Source: an uncultured Comamonas sp.
GTDB taxonomy: Bacteria > Pseudomonadota > Gammaproteobacteria > Burkholderiales > Burkholderiaceae_C
Assembly: GCA_947306475.1 (NCBI GenBank)
Contig: CAMZGS010000001.1
Span: 403,858 to 467,857, forward strand
Length of the DNA: 64,000 bases
Direction: 5' to 3'
Shown here: in pieces, positions 17,783 to 25,968 of the stretch
Numbering within the stretch: position 1 is the first letter of the stretch
Layout of the letters: each line of letters starts with the position of its first letter
The notes under the pieces: generated by a model
Told to the model about the DNA's origin: nothing
What the model saw: only the letters and a program-made list of their open reading frames with translations
Databases searched by the model: none
Position numbers and translations under genes: made by a program

Positions 17783-18685
17783 ATGTCTGCCTTGATTTGT
17801 GGCTCGCTGGCCTTTGACACCATCATGAGCTTTGAAGGTCGCTTTGCCGACCAGATCCTACCCCAGCAGCTGCACATCCTGAACGTGTGCTTCCTGGTGC
17901 CGGCACTGCGCCGCGATTTTGGTGGTTGCGCAGGCAACATTGCCTACAGCCTCAAGCTGTTGGGCGATGCCCCTTTGCCCATGGCCACGGTGGGGCAGGA
18001 CGGCGCCGGCTATGTGCAGCGCCTGCAGGCGCTGGGTATCGACACCCGCTACGTGCGTGAGGTGGCCGACAGCTACACCGCCCAGGCCATGATCATGACC
18101 GACCGCGACAACAACCAGATCACCGCCTTCCACCCCGGTGCCATGGCGCAGGCGCACATCACCGCCATCGATGGCAGCGAGGGCGCCAGCATTGCCATCG
18201 TCGCCCCCGACGGGCGCGATGCCATGCTGCAGCATGCCGCACAGCTGCACGCTGCGGGCATCCCCTTTGTGTTCGACCCCGGCCAGGGCCTGCCCATGTT
18301 CAATGGTGAGGAGCTGCGCACCTTTATCGAGCAAGCCAGCTGGGTGGCCGTCAACGACTACGAGGCACAGATGCTGTGCGAGCGCACCGGGCTGGATCTG
18401 GCCGCGCTGTCGCATAAGGTGCGCGGCCTGTTCGTCACCCTGGGGGCCCAGGGCTGTGCGGTCTGGGAGCAAGGCAGCAGCACCGTGGTGCCGCCCTGTA
18501 CCCCGCAGGCGGTGGTGGATCCCACGGGCTGTGGGGACGCCTGGCGCGGCGCCCTGCTGTACGGCCTGCAGCGTGGCTGGTCGCTGACGCGCTGTGCCGC
18601 CCTGGGCAACCGCATGGGGGCGCTGAAGATTGCCGCCCAGGGGCCACAGAACTACGTGCTGGATTTCGATCCGGCCAGCATGTGA
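17783..18685 (+). CDS. PfkB-family carbohydrate/nucleoside kinase
   Basis: A 300-residue ribokinase-like sugar/nucleoside kinase. The N-terminal region SALICGSLAFDTIMSFEGRF and the RRDFGGCAGNIAYSLKLLG block (substrate-binding, key GGCAGNIA) are typical. The C-terminal PfkB signature 2, DPTGCGDAWRGALLYGL, has the catalytic Asp in GCGDAW. The pattern is nearest to adenosine-kinase-like members, but the substrate cannot be settled from sequence reading. GGAG about 10 nt upstream supports the ATG at 17783. It follows the DUF3426 gene closely and may share its transcript; a strong hairpin follows it. Confidence 0.9.
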   Translation: MSALICGSLAFDTIMSFEGRFADQILPQQLHILNVCFLVPALRRDFGGCAGNIAYSLKLLGDAPLPMATVGQDGAGYVQRLQALGIDTRYVREVADSYTAQAMIMTDRDNNQITAFHPGAMAQAHITAIDGSEGASIAIVAPDGRDAMLQHAAQLHAAGIPFVFDPGQGLPMFNGEELRTFIEQASWVAVNDYEAQMLCERTGLDLAALSHKVRGLFVTLGAQGCAVWEQGSSTVVPPCTPQAVVDPTGCGDAWRGALLYGLQRGWSLTRCAALGNRMGALKIAAQGPQNYVLDFDPASM

Positions 18686-18726
18686 TCGCAGCACGCCGGC
18701 ATGCCAGGCCCAGGGCCTGATGCAGC

Positions 18727-18768
18727 GCGCCCCCAGTGCCTGGCTGGTACTGGGGGCGCAGGCGTTTT
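18727..18768 (+). terminator. Intrinsic terminator after the PfkB kinase
   Basis: Perfect 11-bp stem GCGCCCCCAGT (18727-18737) and ACTGGGGGCGC (18749-18759), 11-nt loop, then a short T stretch (18764-18767). Confidence 0.7.
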
Positions 18769-18947
18769 GGCGGGCTGGAATGGAGCTGCCGACCGGCACT
18801 GCGTGCCCTGACCGATGACCGCCAAGCGTTTGTCAAGAAATGACAAAAGCCGCGCAAAAAGGAAATGCGGCTGCTCAGACAGTAAAAAAAACATTGTTAC
18901 ACAATAGAACTTTATTTCTTCCCGTGCCCACGGGGTTTGCGAACGCT

Positions 18948-21866
18948 ATGTCCCCTCTTTCTGAATTCTCTGCAATGGCTCCGGCGTGGCAGGCCTTTGT
19001 GGTGTCCGCACTGCGTCGGCATCTGGGTGTGGATGAAGTGTCGCAAAGGACCCAGGTGCTGCAGGAGCTGGAACAGCTGGCAGGCAGTGCCTCGGAGCAG
19101 ACCCGGGAATTCATTGCCAGGTTGGGTGCCTTGCTGGCCAGCGAAGTGCCCACAGCGGCGGCGCTGGACATGTGCTCGCCCGCGTACGTGCAGGCCCTGC
19201 AGGAGACGGTGAACCGCATGATTGCCCCGACGGGCATCGAGGTGAAGCACTGGCACGAGCCGGAGATGGTGCTCCCGCAGCTGGAAGCCCTGGCGCGCGG
19301 CCTGCATGCCGACCTGCAGGAGCGCATCCATCGCGAGGTGGCCATGAACCAGCATGCCATCGTCAGCGCCTCCGACCTGCAGGGCAACATCACCTACGCC
19401 AACGACCTGTTCTGCCGGATCAACGACATGCCGCGCGAGGCCTTGATCGGGCAGAACCACCGCATCCTGGCCTCGGGGGTGCACCCGCCCGAGTTCTTTG
19501 CCCAGATGTGGGACACCATCACCCAGGGCCGGACGTGGCACGGCGAGATCTGCAACCGCACGCCGGTCGGGCGCCTGTACTGGGTGGCGGCCACCATCAC
19601 GCCGCTGATGGGGGAAGACGGCCTGCCGCAGCAGTACATCTCGGCACGCACCGAGATCACGGCGCAGAAAAAACTGGAGCAGGCGCTGGCGCGTGAGCGC
19701 CACTTCCTGGCCAACATCACCCGCCACATGGGCAAGGGGGTGATGGTGCTGGACAAGTACGAGCACTGCACCTTCCTCAATCCCGAGGCCGAGCGCCTGC
19801 TGGGCTGGAGCCTGGGGCAGCTGCAGGGCCACGTGCTGCACGAGAAAATGTACGTTTGCGACTCCGAGGGCTCGGCCGGTGTCGAATGCCCGGTGTGCCT
19901 GAGCTACCGTCGGGGCGAAGTGGTCAAGTTCGATGAGCAGGACGATCTGGTGCTGGTGCGCCGGGACGGGCGTGCCTTCCCGGCTGCCATGACGGTATCG
20001 CCCTTCTTCGAGGACGGGCAGCTGGCCGGCAGCGTGGCGGTCTTTCACGACATCACCGAAAGCAAGCGCCATGAGGCGGCGCTGCGCAAGGCCAAGGAGC
20101 AGGCCGAGCAGGCCAGCCAGGCGCGCAGCAACTTCCTGGCCAACATGAGCCATGAAATCCGCACGCCCATGAACGCCATTATCGGCTTTAGCGAGGCCTT
20201 GCTGGACACCCCCCTGGATCCCAGCCAGCGGCGTCAGCTGCAGACGGTGTACCAGTCCGGGCGCTCCCTGCTGACCCTGCTCAACGACATTCTGGACACC
20301 GCCAAGCTGGAGCGGGGTGCGGTGGTGCTGGAAGTGGCCGACTTCTCCCTGCGTCAGCTGTGCCAGCATGTGATGGACACCCTGCGCCTGAGCGCCCACA
20401 AGAAAGGCCTGCAGCTGGTGCTGGACTACCCGGACGATCTGCCGGAGTACTTCCGCGGCGATGCCCTGCGTGTGCAGCAGGTGCTGCTGAACCTGTTCTC
20501 CAACGCCGTCAAGTTCACCGAGCGCGGGCAGGTCAGCCTGATCGTGCGGCACACAGCAGAGACGGGGTTGCTGCTGCAGGTGCAGGACAGCGGCATTGGC
20601 ATGTCGCCGGAGCAGATCGAGCGCATCTTCGACCCCTTTGCCCAGGCCGATGTTTCCACCACGCGCCGCTTTGGCGGCACGGGCTTGGGTACGACCATTG
20701 CGCGCCAGCTGGTGGAACTGATGCAGGGGCACATCAGCGTCAGCAGCCGGCTGGGGCAGGGCTCGGTGTTCAGCGTGCACTTGCCGCTGCCGCTGGGCAG
20801 CGCTGTGCAGATGAAGCAAAACCAGGCTGCGGCCGTTCCGGCCCTGCCAGCACTGCGCATTCTGGCCGTGGACGACATGAGCGAAAACCTGGAGCTGCTG
20901 CAGCTGGTGCTGGGGCGCGCCGGCCATCACGTGGTGCTGGCCCAGGGGGGCGTGCAGGCCGTGCAGATCTTCACCCAGCCGACCGGGCACTTCGACCTGG
21001 TGCTCATGGACCTGCAGATGCCCGAAGTCGATGGCTTTACCGCCGTGGCGCAGATGCGGGCCTGGGAACAGGAACAGCAGCGCCCGCATGTGCCGGTGAT
21101 TGCGCTCTCAGCCAGTGTGCTGGAGGAGGACCGCCACCGCGCCCTGGGGGTGGGAATGAACGGCTTTGCCTTCAAGCCCCTGACACCATCGCACTTGTAC
21201 GCCGAGATACAGCGCGTGCTGGGGCTGCAGGAGCCAGGCCAAGCTGCATCCGGCAGCGTCCAGGCCGAGTCCATGTCGGCACAGCCGCCGGCACTGGATT
21301 GGGCGCATGCCCTGCAGCAGTGGGGCGACGCCCAGGTGCTGCAGGTGGCGCTGCACCGCTTCCTGAGCGGGCCGACCACGCCCCTGCAGGGACTGCAGCA
21401 GGCCCACGCCCAGAGGGACTGGTCCACCCTGGCGAAAGAGGCCCACCGCCTGCGTGGCGTGGCGGGCAATCTGGCCTTGCAGGCGCTGCAGGCGCTGCTG
21501 GGGCAGCTCGAACAGGCAGCCAAGACCGAACAGGCCGGGCAGGCCCAGGCATGCCTGGAGGCCCTGCCTGCCGCATGGCAGGCGGCGCAGCAGGCGTTGC
21601 AGGCTTGTGGTGCTGTGCCCGCGCCGGCGGCGGCCACCGAGCAGGTGCCACCGCAGGCCATTCCTGTCGAACAGGTACAGACGCTGCTGAGCGAGCTGTG
21701 CGCGGCGCTGGACCGTGGAGAGCTGCCGGAGCAGGAACTGCTGGATCAGTTGCCGCTGGCGCTGCCCGCCACCTGCCAGGAGCCGGTGCTGGAGGCGATA
21801 GATCGTTTTGACTTTGCCCAGGCCAGTGCCCTGCTGCGACAGTGGCATGAGCAGGCCGGTGCGTAA
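18948..21866 (+). CDS. Hybrid sensor histidine kinase (PAS-PAS-HisKA-HATPase-REC-Hpt)
   Basis: About 972 residues, with no obvious membrane segment, so probably cytosolic. An N-terminal region precedes two PAS/PAC domains (about 130-250 and 260-365; ITAQKKLEQAL and ITESKRHEAAL end them). HisKA follows with phospho-acceptor His402 in MSHEIRTPMN. The HATPase has NLFSNAVKF, DSGIGM and GGTGLGTTIA. A receiver domain has Asp688 in LMDLQMPEVDG, and a C-terminal Hpt domain has His833 in EAHRLRG. The second PAS region contains Cys-rich VCDSEGSAGVECPVC, which might bind a metal or cofactor. The frame runs upstream to 18840, but that stretch is AT-rich and non-family-like; the start at 18948 is tentative. 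It probably phosphorylates the HD-GYP regulator 12 nt downstream. Confidence 0.92.
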   Translation: MSPLSEFSAMAPAWQAFVVSALRRHLGVDEVSQRTQVLQELEQLAGSASEQTREFIARLGALLASEVPTAAALDMCSPAYVQALQETVNRMIAPTGIEVKHWHEPEMVLPQLEALARGLHADLQERIHREVAMNQHAIVSASDLQGNITYANDLFCRINDMPREALIGQNHRILASGVHPPEFFAQMWDTITQGRTWHGEICNRTPVGRLYWVAATITPLMGEDGLPQQYISARTEITAQKKLEQALARERHFLANITRHMGKGVMVLDKYEHCTFLNPEAERLLGWSLGQLQGHVLHEKMYVCDSEGSAGVECPVCLSYRRGEVVKFDEQDDLVLVRRDGRAFPAAMTVSPFFEDGQLAGSVAVFHDITESKRHEAALRKAKEQAEQASQARSNFLANMSHEIRTPMNAIIGFSEALLDTPLDPSQRRQLQTVYQSGRSLLTLLNDILDTAKLERGAVVLEVADFSLRQLCQHVMDTLRLSAHKKGLQLVLDYPDDLPEYFRGDALRVQQVLLNLFSNAVKFTERGQVSLIVRHTAETGLLLQVQDSGIGMSPEQIERIFDPFAQADVSTTRRFGGTGLGTTIARQLVELMQGHISVSSRLGQGSVFSVHLPLPLGSAVQMKQNQAAAVPALPALRILAVDDMSENLELLQLVLGRAGHHVVLAQGGVQAVQIFTQPTGHFDLVLMDLQMPEVDGFTAVAQMRAWEQEQQRPHVPVIALSASVLEEDRHRALGVGMNGFAFKPLTPSHLYAEIQRVLGLQEPGQAASGSVQAESMSAQPPALDWAHALQQWGDAQVLQVALHRFLSGPTTPLQGLQQAHAQRDWSTLAKEAHRLRGVAGNLALQALQALLGQLEQAAKTEQAGQAQACLEALPAAWQAAQQALQACGAVPAPAAATEQVPPQAIPVEQVQTLLSELCAALDRGELPEQELLDQLPLALPATCQEPVLEAIDRFDFAQASALLRQWHEQAGA

Positions 21867-21878
21867 TCGGGAAAAGTG

Positions 21879-22868
21879 ATGGCTGAGAAAGACAACCGCC
21901 CCACCGTTTTGGTGGTGGACGATGAACCTACCAATCTGCAGGTGCTGCGCCAGGTGCTGCAGGGCAGCTACCGGTTGCTGTTTGCCACCGACGGTGCGCG
22001 GGCCCTGGCCATTGCGCGCGAACAATTGCCGCAGCTGGTGCTGCTGGACGTGATGATGCCCGGCATGGACGGCTACGCTGTCTGCCAGGCGCTCAAGGCC
22101 GATTCGGTCACGGCCGGCATTCCGGTGATCTTCGTCACCGCCCTGAGCGATGCGGCCGACGAGAGCAAAGGCTTTGATGCTGGCTGCGTGGACTACATCA
22201 CCAAGCCCATCAGCGCCGCCGTGGTGCGCGCTCGCGTGCGCACCCATCTGTCCCTGGTGCGCATGGACGAGCTGCGCGAAACCCGCCTGCAGATCGTGCA
22301 GCGCCTGGGGCGCGCTGCGGAGTACAAGGACAACGAAACCGGCATGCACGTCATCCGCATGAGCCACTTTGCCCAGCGTCTGGCGCTGGCCGCCGGGTGC
22401 AGCGCCGAGTGGGCCGAAGACCTGCTCAATGCCGCGCCGATGCACGATGTGGGCAAGATCGGCATTCCCGATGCCATCCTGCAAAAGCCGGGCAAGCTCA
22501 CCGCCGAGGAATGGGCCGTGATGCAGACCCACCCCCGGATCGGGGCCGAAATCATCGGCGAGCCCCCCTCCGGCGTGCTGAAGCTGGCGCGCTCGGTGGC
22601 CCTGTACCACCACGAGAAATGGGATGGCAGCGGCTACCCGCATGGCCTGGCGGGCGAGGCCATCCCCCTGGAGGCACGCATCGTGGCCCTGGCGGATGTG
22701 TTCGACGCCCTGACCAGCCAGCGCCCGTACAAGCAAGCCTGGCCCCCCGAGGAAGCCATGGCGCTCATCCAGGCCCAGGCCGGGCAGCACTTCGACCCGC
22801 AGCTGGTGGCGCTGTTCGTGCCCCTGATGCCCGAGCTGCTTGCCATTCGCCAGCGCTGGGCCGATTGA
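21879..22868 (+). CDS. HD-GYP domain response regulator (cyclic-di-GMP phosphodiesterase)
   Basis: A 329-residue two-domain regulator. The receiver domain has a phospho-acceptor at Asp57 in LLLDVMMPGMDG. The HD-GYP domain has HD at 189-190 in MHDVGKIGIPD, a later HHEKWDGSGYP with the GYP triplet around 252, and ALADVFDALTSQRPYK. Family members hydrolyse cyclic-di-GMP, affecting motility and biofilm switching. It lies 12 nt after the hybrid kinase, and the two almost certainly act together. An in-frame GTG three bases upstream of the ATG is the alternative start. The gene converges on cydX. Confidence 0.93.
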   Translation: MAEKDNRPTVLVVDDEPTNLQVLRQVLQGSYRLLFATDGARALAIAREQLPQLVLLDVMMPGMDGYAVCQALKADSVTAGIPVIFVTALSDAADESKGFDAGCVDYITKPISAAVVRARVRTHLSLVRMDELRETRLQIVQRLGRAAEYKDNETGMHVIRMSHFAQRLALAAGCSAEWAEDLLNAAPMHDVGKIGIPDAILQKPGKLTAEEWAVMQTHPRIGAEIIGEPPSGVLKLARSVALYHHEKWDGSGYPHGLAGEAIPLEARIVALADVFDALTSQRPYKQAWPPEEAMALIQAQAGQHFDPQLVALFVPLMPELLAIRQRWAD

Positions 22869-22876
22869 TGGTGACC

Positions 22877-22911
22877 GTCTCGCCCGGGTGCCGCAGGCCC
22901 AGGGCGAAGAC
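22877..22911. terminator. Hairpin between convergent HD-GYP and cydX genes
   Basis: GTCTCGCCC (22877-22885) pairs with GGGCGAAGAC (22902-22911) with one bulged base. The T stretch is weak on both strands, so termination is only suggested. Confidence 0.4.
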
Positions 22912-22923
22912 AGTTTCCGATGG

Positions 22924-23049
22924 TTAGGTGCCGATGGATGGGGTCCGGGCGGGGCGCGCTGCATCGTCCATCAGCTCGTACCACATGGCATTCAGGACCG
23001 CCAAGGCAGCGGCCAGCAGCAGTCCGAGGATCCAGGCGAAGTACCACAT
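22924..23049 (-). CDS. cydX: Cytochrome bd oxidase small subunit CydX
   Basis: A 41-residue single-membrane-span protein read on the minus strand, starting MWYFAWILGLLLAAALAVLN and ending ARTPSIGT. The MWYFxWxLG start followed by a hydrophobic helix and a second MWYE is the CydX/YbgT signature. CydX stabilises the CydAB haem centres in the inner membrane. AAAGGA lies 8 nt upstream of the ATG. It is the last gene of the cyd operon, 52 nt after cydB. Confidence 0.93.
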   Translation of the reverse strand: MWYFAWILGLLLAAALAVLNAMWYELMDDAARPARTPSIGT

Positions 23050-23101
23050 ACAAAAGTTCCTTTCTGTTGGTTGTGCGGTGAGTGTGCTCAGGGGGCGTTG
23101 C

Positions 23102-24256
23102 TCAGTAAGCGTGGTCGCCGTGGGTGATGTCCTTCGGGCGCACTTTGCCCCACATCACGCGGTACACCCAGGAGGTATAGGCCAGGATCAGCGGCACAAA
23201 TACGACGGTGCAGACCAGCATGATGAACAGGGTCAGGTGGCTGGAGGAGGCATCCCACACCATCAGTGCCGAGCGCATATCGGTGGACGACGGCACGATG
23301 AAGGGGAACATGGATGCGCCCACGCTCAAAATAATCCCGGCAATGCACAGACCGCTGCACACCACCGTCGCACCTTCCCAGCGGGCCCGCAGACCCAGCA
23401 GCGTCAGTAGGCCGCCAGCAAAGCCCAGCGCAGGGGCCAGCATGGTCCAGGGGTGCTGCAGATAGTTGGCAAACCAAGCGCCAGCCACCCCCGCTTGCAC
23501 CTGCTTGAGCAGGGGGTTGGAGGGGCCATTCACCAGCGGCGTGCTGATGAGCTGGTAACCCTGTACCCACCCCCACAGTAGTACCCCGGCCACGCCGTAC
23601 AGCACCAGGGTGGCCACGCCCGCAACGCTGGCACAGCGGCGCGCACGTGCGGCAATTGCGCCCTCGGTCTTCAGAGTCAGCCAGGCACCGCCGTGCATCA
23701 CCAGCATGGCCACCGACACCAGACCGCACAACAGGGCAAATGGGTTGAGCAAGCCCAAAAAGCTGCCTTCATAGACCATGCGCATGTCTGGAGTGAACCG
23801 AAACGGCACCCCCTGCAGGACGTTGCCCAGGGCAACGCCAAAAATCAATGCTGGCACCAGCCCCCCGAGGAACAAAGCCCAGTCCCAGCTGCTGCGCCAA
23901 GTGGCGCTTTCGCGCTTGCTGCGGTATTTGAAGCCCACAGGCCGCAGGATCAGCGCGCACAGCACGGCAAACATGGCCAGATAAAAGCCCGCGAACGACA
24001 TGGCGTAGATGTGGGGCCAGGCGGCAAAAATGGCACCGCCCCCCAGTACCAGCCAGACCTGGTTGCCCTCCCACACCGGGCCCACGGTGTTGATGACAAT
24101 ACGTCGCTCCAGATCGGTGCGGGCCACGATGGGCAACAGGGTGCCCACTCCCAGGTCAAATCCGTCGGTCACGGCAAAGCCGATGAGCAACACGCCCAGC
24201 AGCAGCCACCAGATGACGCGCAGTACGTCGTAATCGATCAGCGTATGAAGAATCAT
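23102..24256 (-). CDS. cydB: Cytochrome bd ubiquinol oxidase subunit II
   Basis: Membrane subunit CydB (384 residues, about nine helices) of the bd-type quinol oxidase, which reduces O2 to water at low oxygen without pumping protons. The N-terminal DYDVLRVIWWLLLGVLLIGFAVTDGFDLGVG (key GFAVTDGFDLG) and VWEGNQVWLVLGGGAIFAAWP are diagnostic. The end DITHGDHAY is typical. GGAGGTGTATCC precedes the ATG at 24256, a strong Shine-Dalgarno, so the frame extension to 24388 is rejected. It lies 52 nt downstream of cydA and 52 nt upstream of cydX. Confidence 0.97.
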   Translation of the reverse strand: MILHTLIDYDVLRVIWWLLLGVLLIGFAVTDGFDLGVGTLLPIVARTDLERRIVINTVGPVWEGNQVWLVLGGGAIFAAWPHIYAMSFAGFYLAMFAVLCALILRPVGFKYRSKRESATWRSSWDWALFLGGLVPALIFGVALGNVLQGVPFRFTPDMRMVYEGSFLGLLNPFALLCGLVSVAMLVMHGGAWLTLKTEGAIAARARRCASVAGVATLVLYGVAGVLLWGWVQGYQLISTPLVNGPSNPLLKQVQAGVAGAWFANYLQHPWTMLAPALGFAGGLLTLLGLRARWEGATVVCSGLCIAGIILSVGASMFPFIVPSSTDMRSALMVWDASSSHLTLFIMLVCTVVFVPLILAYTSWVYRVMWGKVRPKDITHGDHAY

Positions 24257-24308
24257 GGATACACCTCCGTGATGTTGTGTGGTGAGTTGGTTGGAGCCAG
24301 TACGCAGA

Positions 24309-25907
24309 TCAGTGCTGGCCTTGGTGGGCCACTGGCAGGTGTGCAGAAGGTGGCGTGTCTTCGGTGTTTGCTGTGCCGGTGTCGGCATTGGGGCCTTTGC
24401 GGATGGCCTGGAGCATGAGCTTCATCTCCACCACGATCAGCACGGTGTAAATCGCCACAAAGCCCAGCAGGGTGAACAGCACGGTGCTGGCACTCAACTC
24501 GGAGACGGCCACTGCCGTGGGCAATACGCCTTCGACGGCCCAGGGCTGCCGACCCAGCTCGGCCACGATCCAGCCACATTCGGCAGCGATCCAGGGCAGA
24601 GGAATGCTCCAGACAGCCAGCTTGAGCAGCCAGGGATGGGCATCCAGGCGGCGCTTGGCCGAAAGCCAGAAGAAAACGGCGGTGAGCACAATGAAGTAGA
24701 AACCCAGCCCCACCATCACGCGAAACGACCAGAACAGAGGGGCCACCTGCGGCACGGTGTCCCAGGCAGCCTGGGTGATGTGCTCAGGCGTGGCTTGGCG
24801 TGGGTCATCGACGTAGGGCTTGAGCAGCAAGGCATAGCCCAGAGAGCGGCTGTGGGCATCAAAGGCTTGTGCCAGCTCGGCCGGAATTGGTACGCCGGCT
24901 TCCAGTGCCCGGATTTTCTGCAGGGCGTCGTACGCCTGTTGACCTTCACGAATGCGTTCCTTGGCGCCTTCGACCAACTCCAGAATGCCGGGGATTTCCG
25001 TGGTCAGCGAGCGTGTGCCGATCAGCCCCATGACCCACGGAATGTGCACGGCATAGTGTGTGGTGCGGGCTTCCTGATCGGGGAAGCCAAATGCGGTGAA
25101 GGCTGCCGGAGCCGGCTCGGTGTCCCACATCGCTTCGATGGCCGAGAGTTTCATTTTCTGATGCTCGTTGGCGGCATAGCCGCTTTCATCGCCCAGCACC
25201 ACCACCGACAAAGACGCGGCCAGGCCAAAGGATGCGGCCACCGCCATGGAGCGCCTGGCCAGCTCAGCATGACGCCCCTTGAGCAAGTACCAGGCTGACA
25301 CACCCAGCACGAAGAGGGCCGCCACGGTGTACCCGGCCGAAACTGTGTGCACAAACTTGGCCTGGGCAACGGGATTGAGCAGTACGTCGTAGAAGCTATC
25401 GACTTCCATGCGCAGCGTCTGGGGATTGAGCTTGGCACCCACGGGGTTTTGCATCCAGGCGTTGGCAATCAGAATCCAGAGTGCCGAGAAATTGGTGCCC
25501 AGCGCCACCAGCCAGGTCACCACGCAGTGCGCGACTTTGGACATGCGTTCCCAGCCAAAGAAGAACATGCCCACAAAAGTGGCTTCCAGGAAAAAGGCCA
25601 TCAGCCCTTCGATGGCCAGTGGTGCGCCAAAAACGTCGCCCACATAGTGGCTGTAGTAGCTCCAGTTCATGCCGAACTGGAACTCCATCACGATGCCGGT
25701 GGACACCCCCAGGGCGAAGTTGATGCCAAACAGCGTGCCCCAGAACTTGGTCATTTGCCGCCAGATTGTTCGTCCGGTCATGACGTACACCGTCTCCATG
25801 ATGGCCAGCAAGATGGACAGTCCCAGCGTGAGCGGCACGAACAAAAAGTGGTAAAGCGCAGTCATCGCAAACTGCAGTCGGGATAACCCAACGATGTCGA
25901 GATCCAT
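24309..25907 (-). CDS. cydA: Cytochrome bd ubiquinol oxidase subunit I
   Basis: The 532-residue haem-bearing subunit CydA. The N-terminus DIVGLSRLQFAMTALYHFLFVPLTLG contains the haem-ligand His at residue 20. GWERMSKVAHCVVTW, the quinol-binding loop after GFPDQEARTTHYAVHIPW, and the later FWSFRVMVGLG are all conserved. The length and long hydrophilic segment (about 275-385) match the long-Q-loop class found in E. coli. AGGA lies upstream of the ATG at 25907. It follows the cydC gene by 61 nt. The rest of the operon supplies assembly (CydDC) and CydX. Confidence 0.97.
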   Translation of the reverse strand: MDLDIVGLSRLQFAMTALYHFLFVPLTLGLSILLAIMETVYVMTGRTIWRQMTKFWGTLFGINFALGVSTGIVMEFQFGMNWSYYSHYVGDVFGAPLAIEGLMAFFLEATFVGMFFFGWERMSKVAHCVVTWLVALGTNFSALWILIANAWMQNPVGAKLNPQTLRMEVDSFYDVLLNPVAQAKFVHTVSAGYTVAALFVLGVSAWYLLKGRHAELARRSMAVAASFGLAASLSVVVLGDESGYAANEHQKMKLSAIEAMWDTEPAPAAFTAFGFPDQEARTTHYAVHIPWVMGLIGTRSLTTEIPGILELVEGAKERIREGQQAYDALQKIRALEAGVPIPAELAQAFDAHSRSLGYALLLKPYVDDPRQATPEHITQAAWDTVPQVAPLFWSFRVMVGLGFYFIVLTAVFFWLSAKRRLDAHPWLLKLAVWSIPLPWIAAECGWIVAELGRQPWAVEGVLPTAVAVSELSASTVLFTLLGFVAIYTVLIVVEMKLMLQAIRKGPNADTGTANTEDTPPSAHLPVAHQGQH

Positions 25908-25968
25908 GATGGAAATCCTTTCCTAGGTTGAAAAAACGTTGAAGAGGCGTGGTGCAGAGGGCCCAGAC

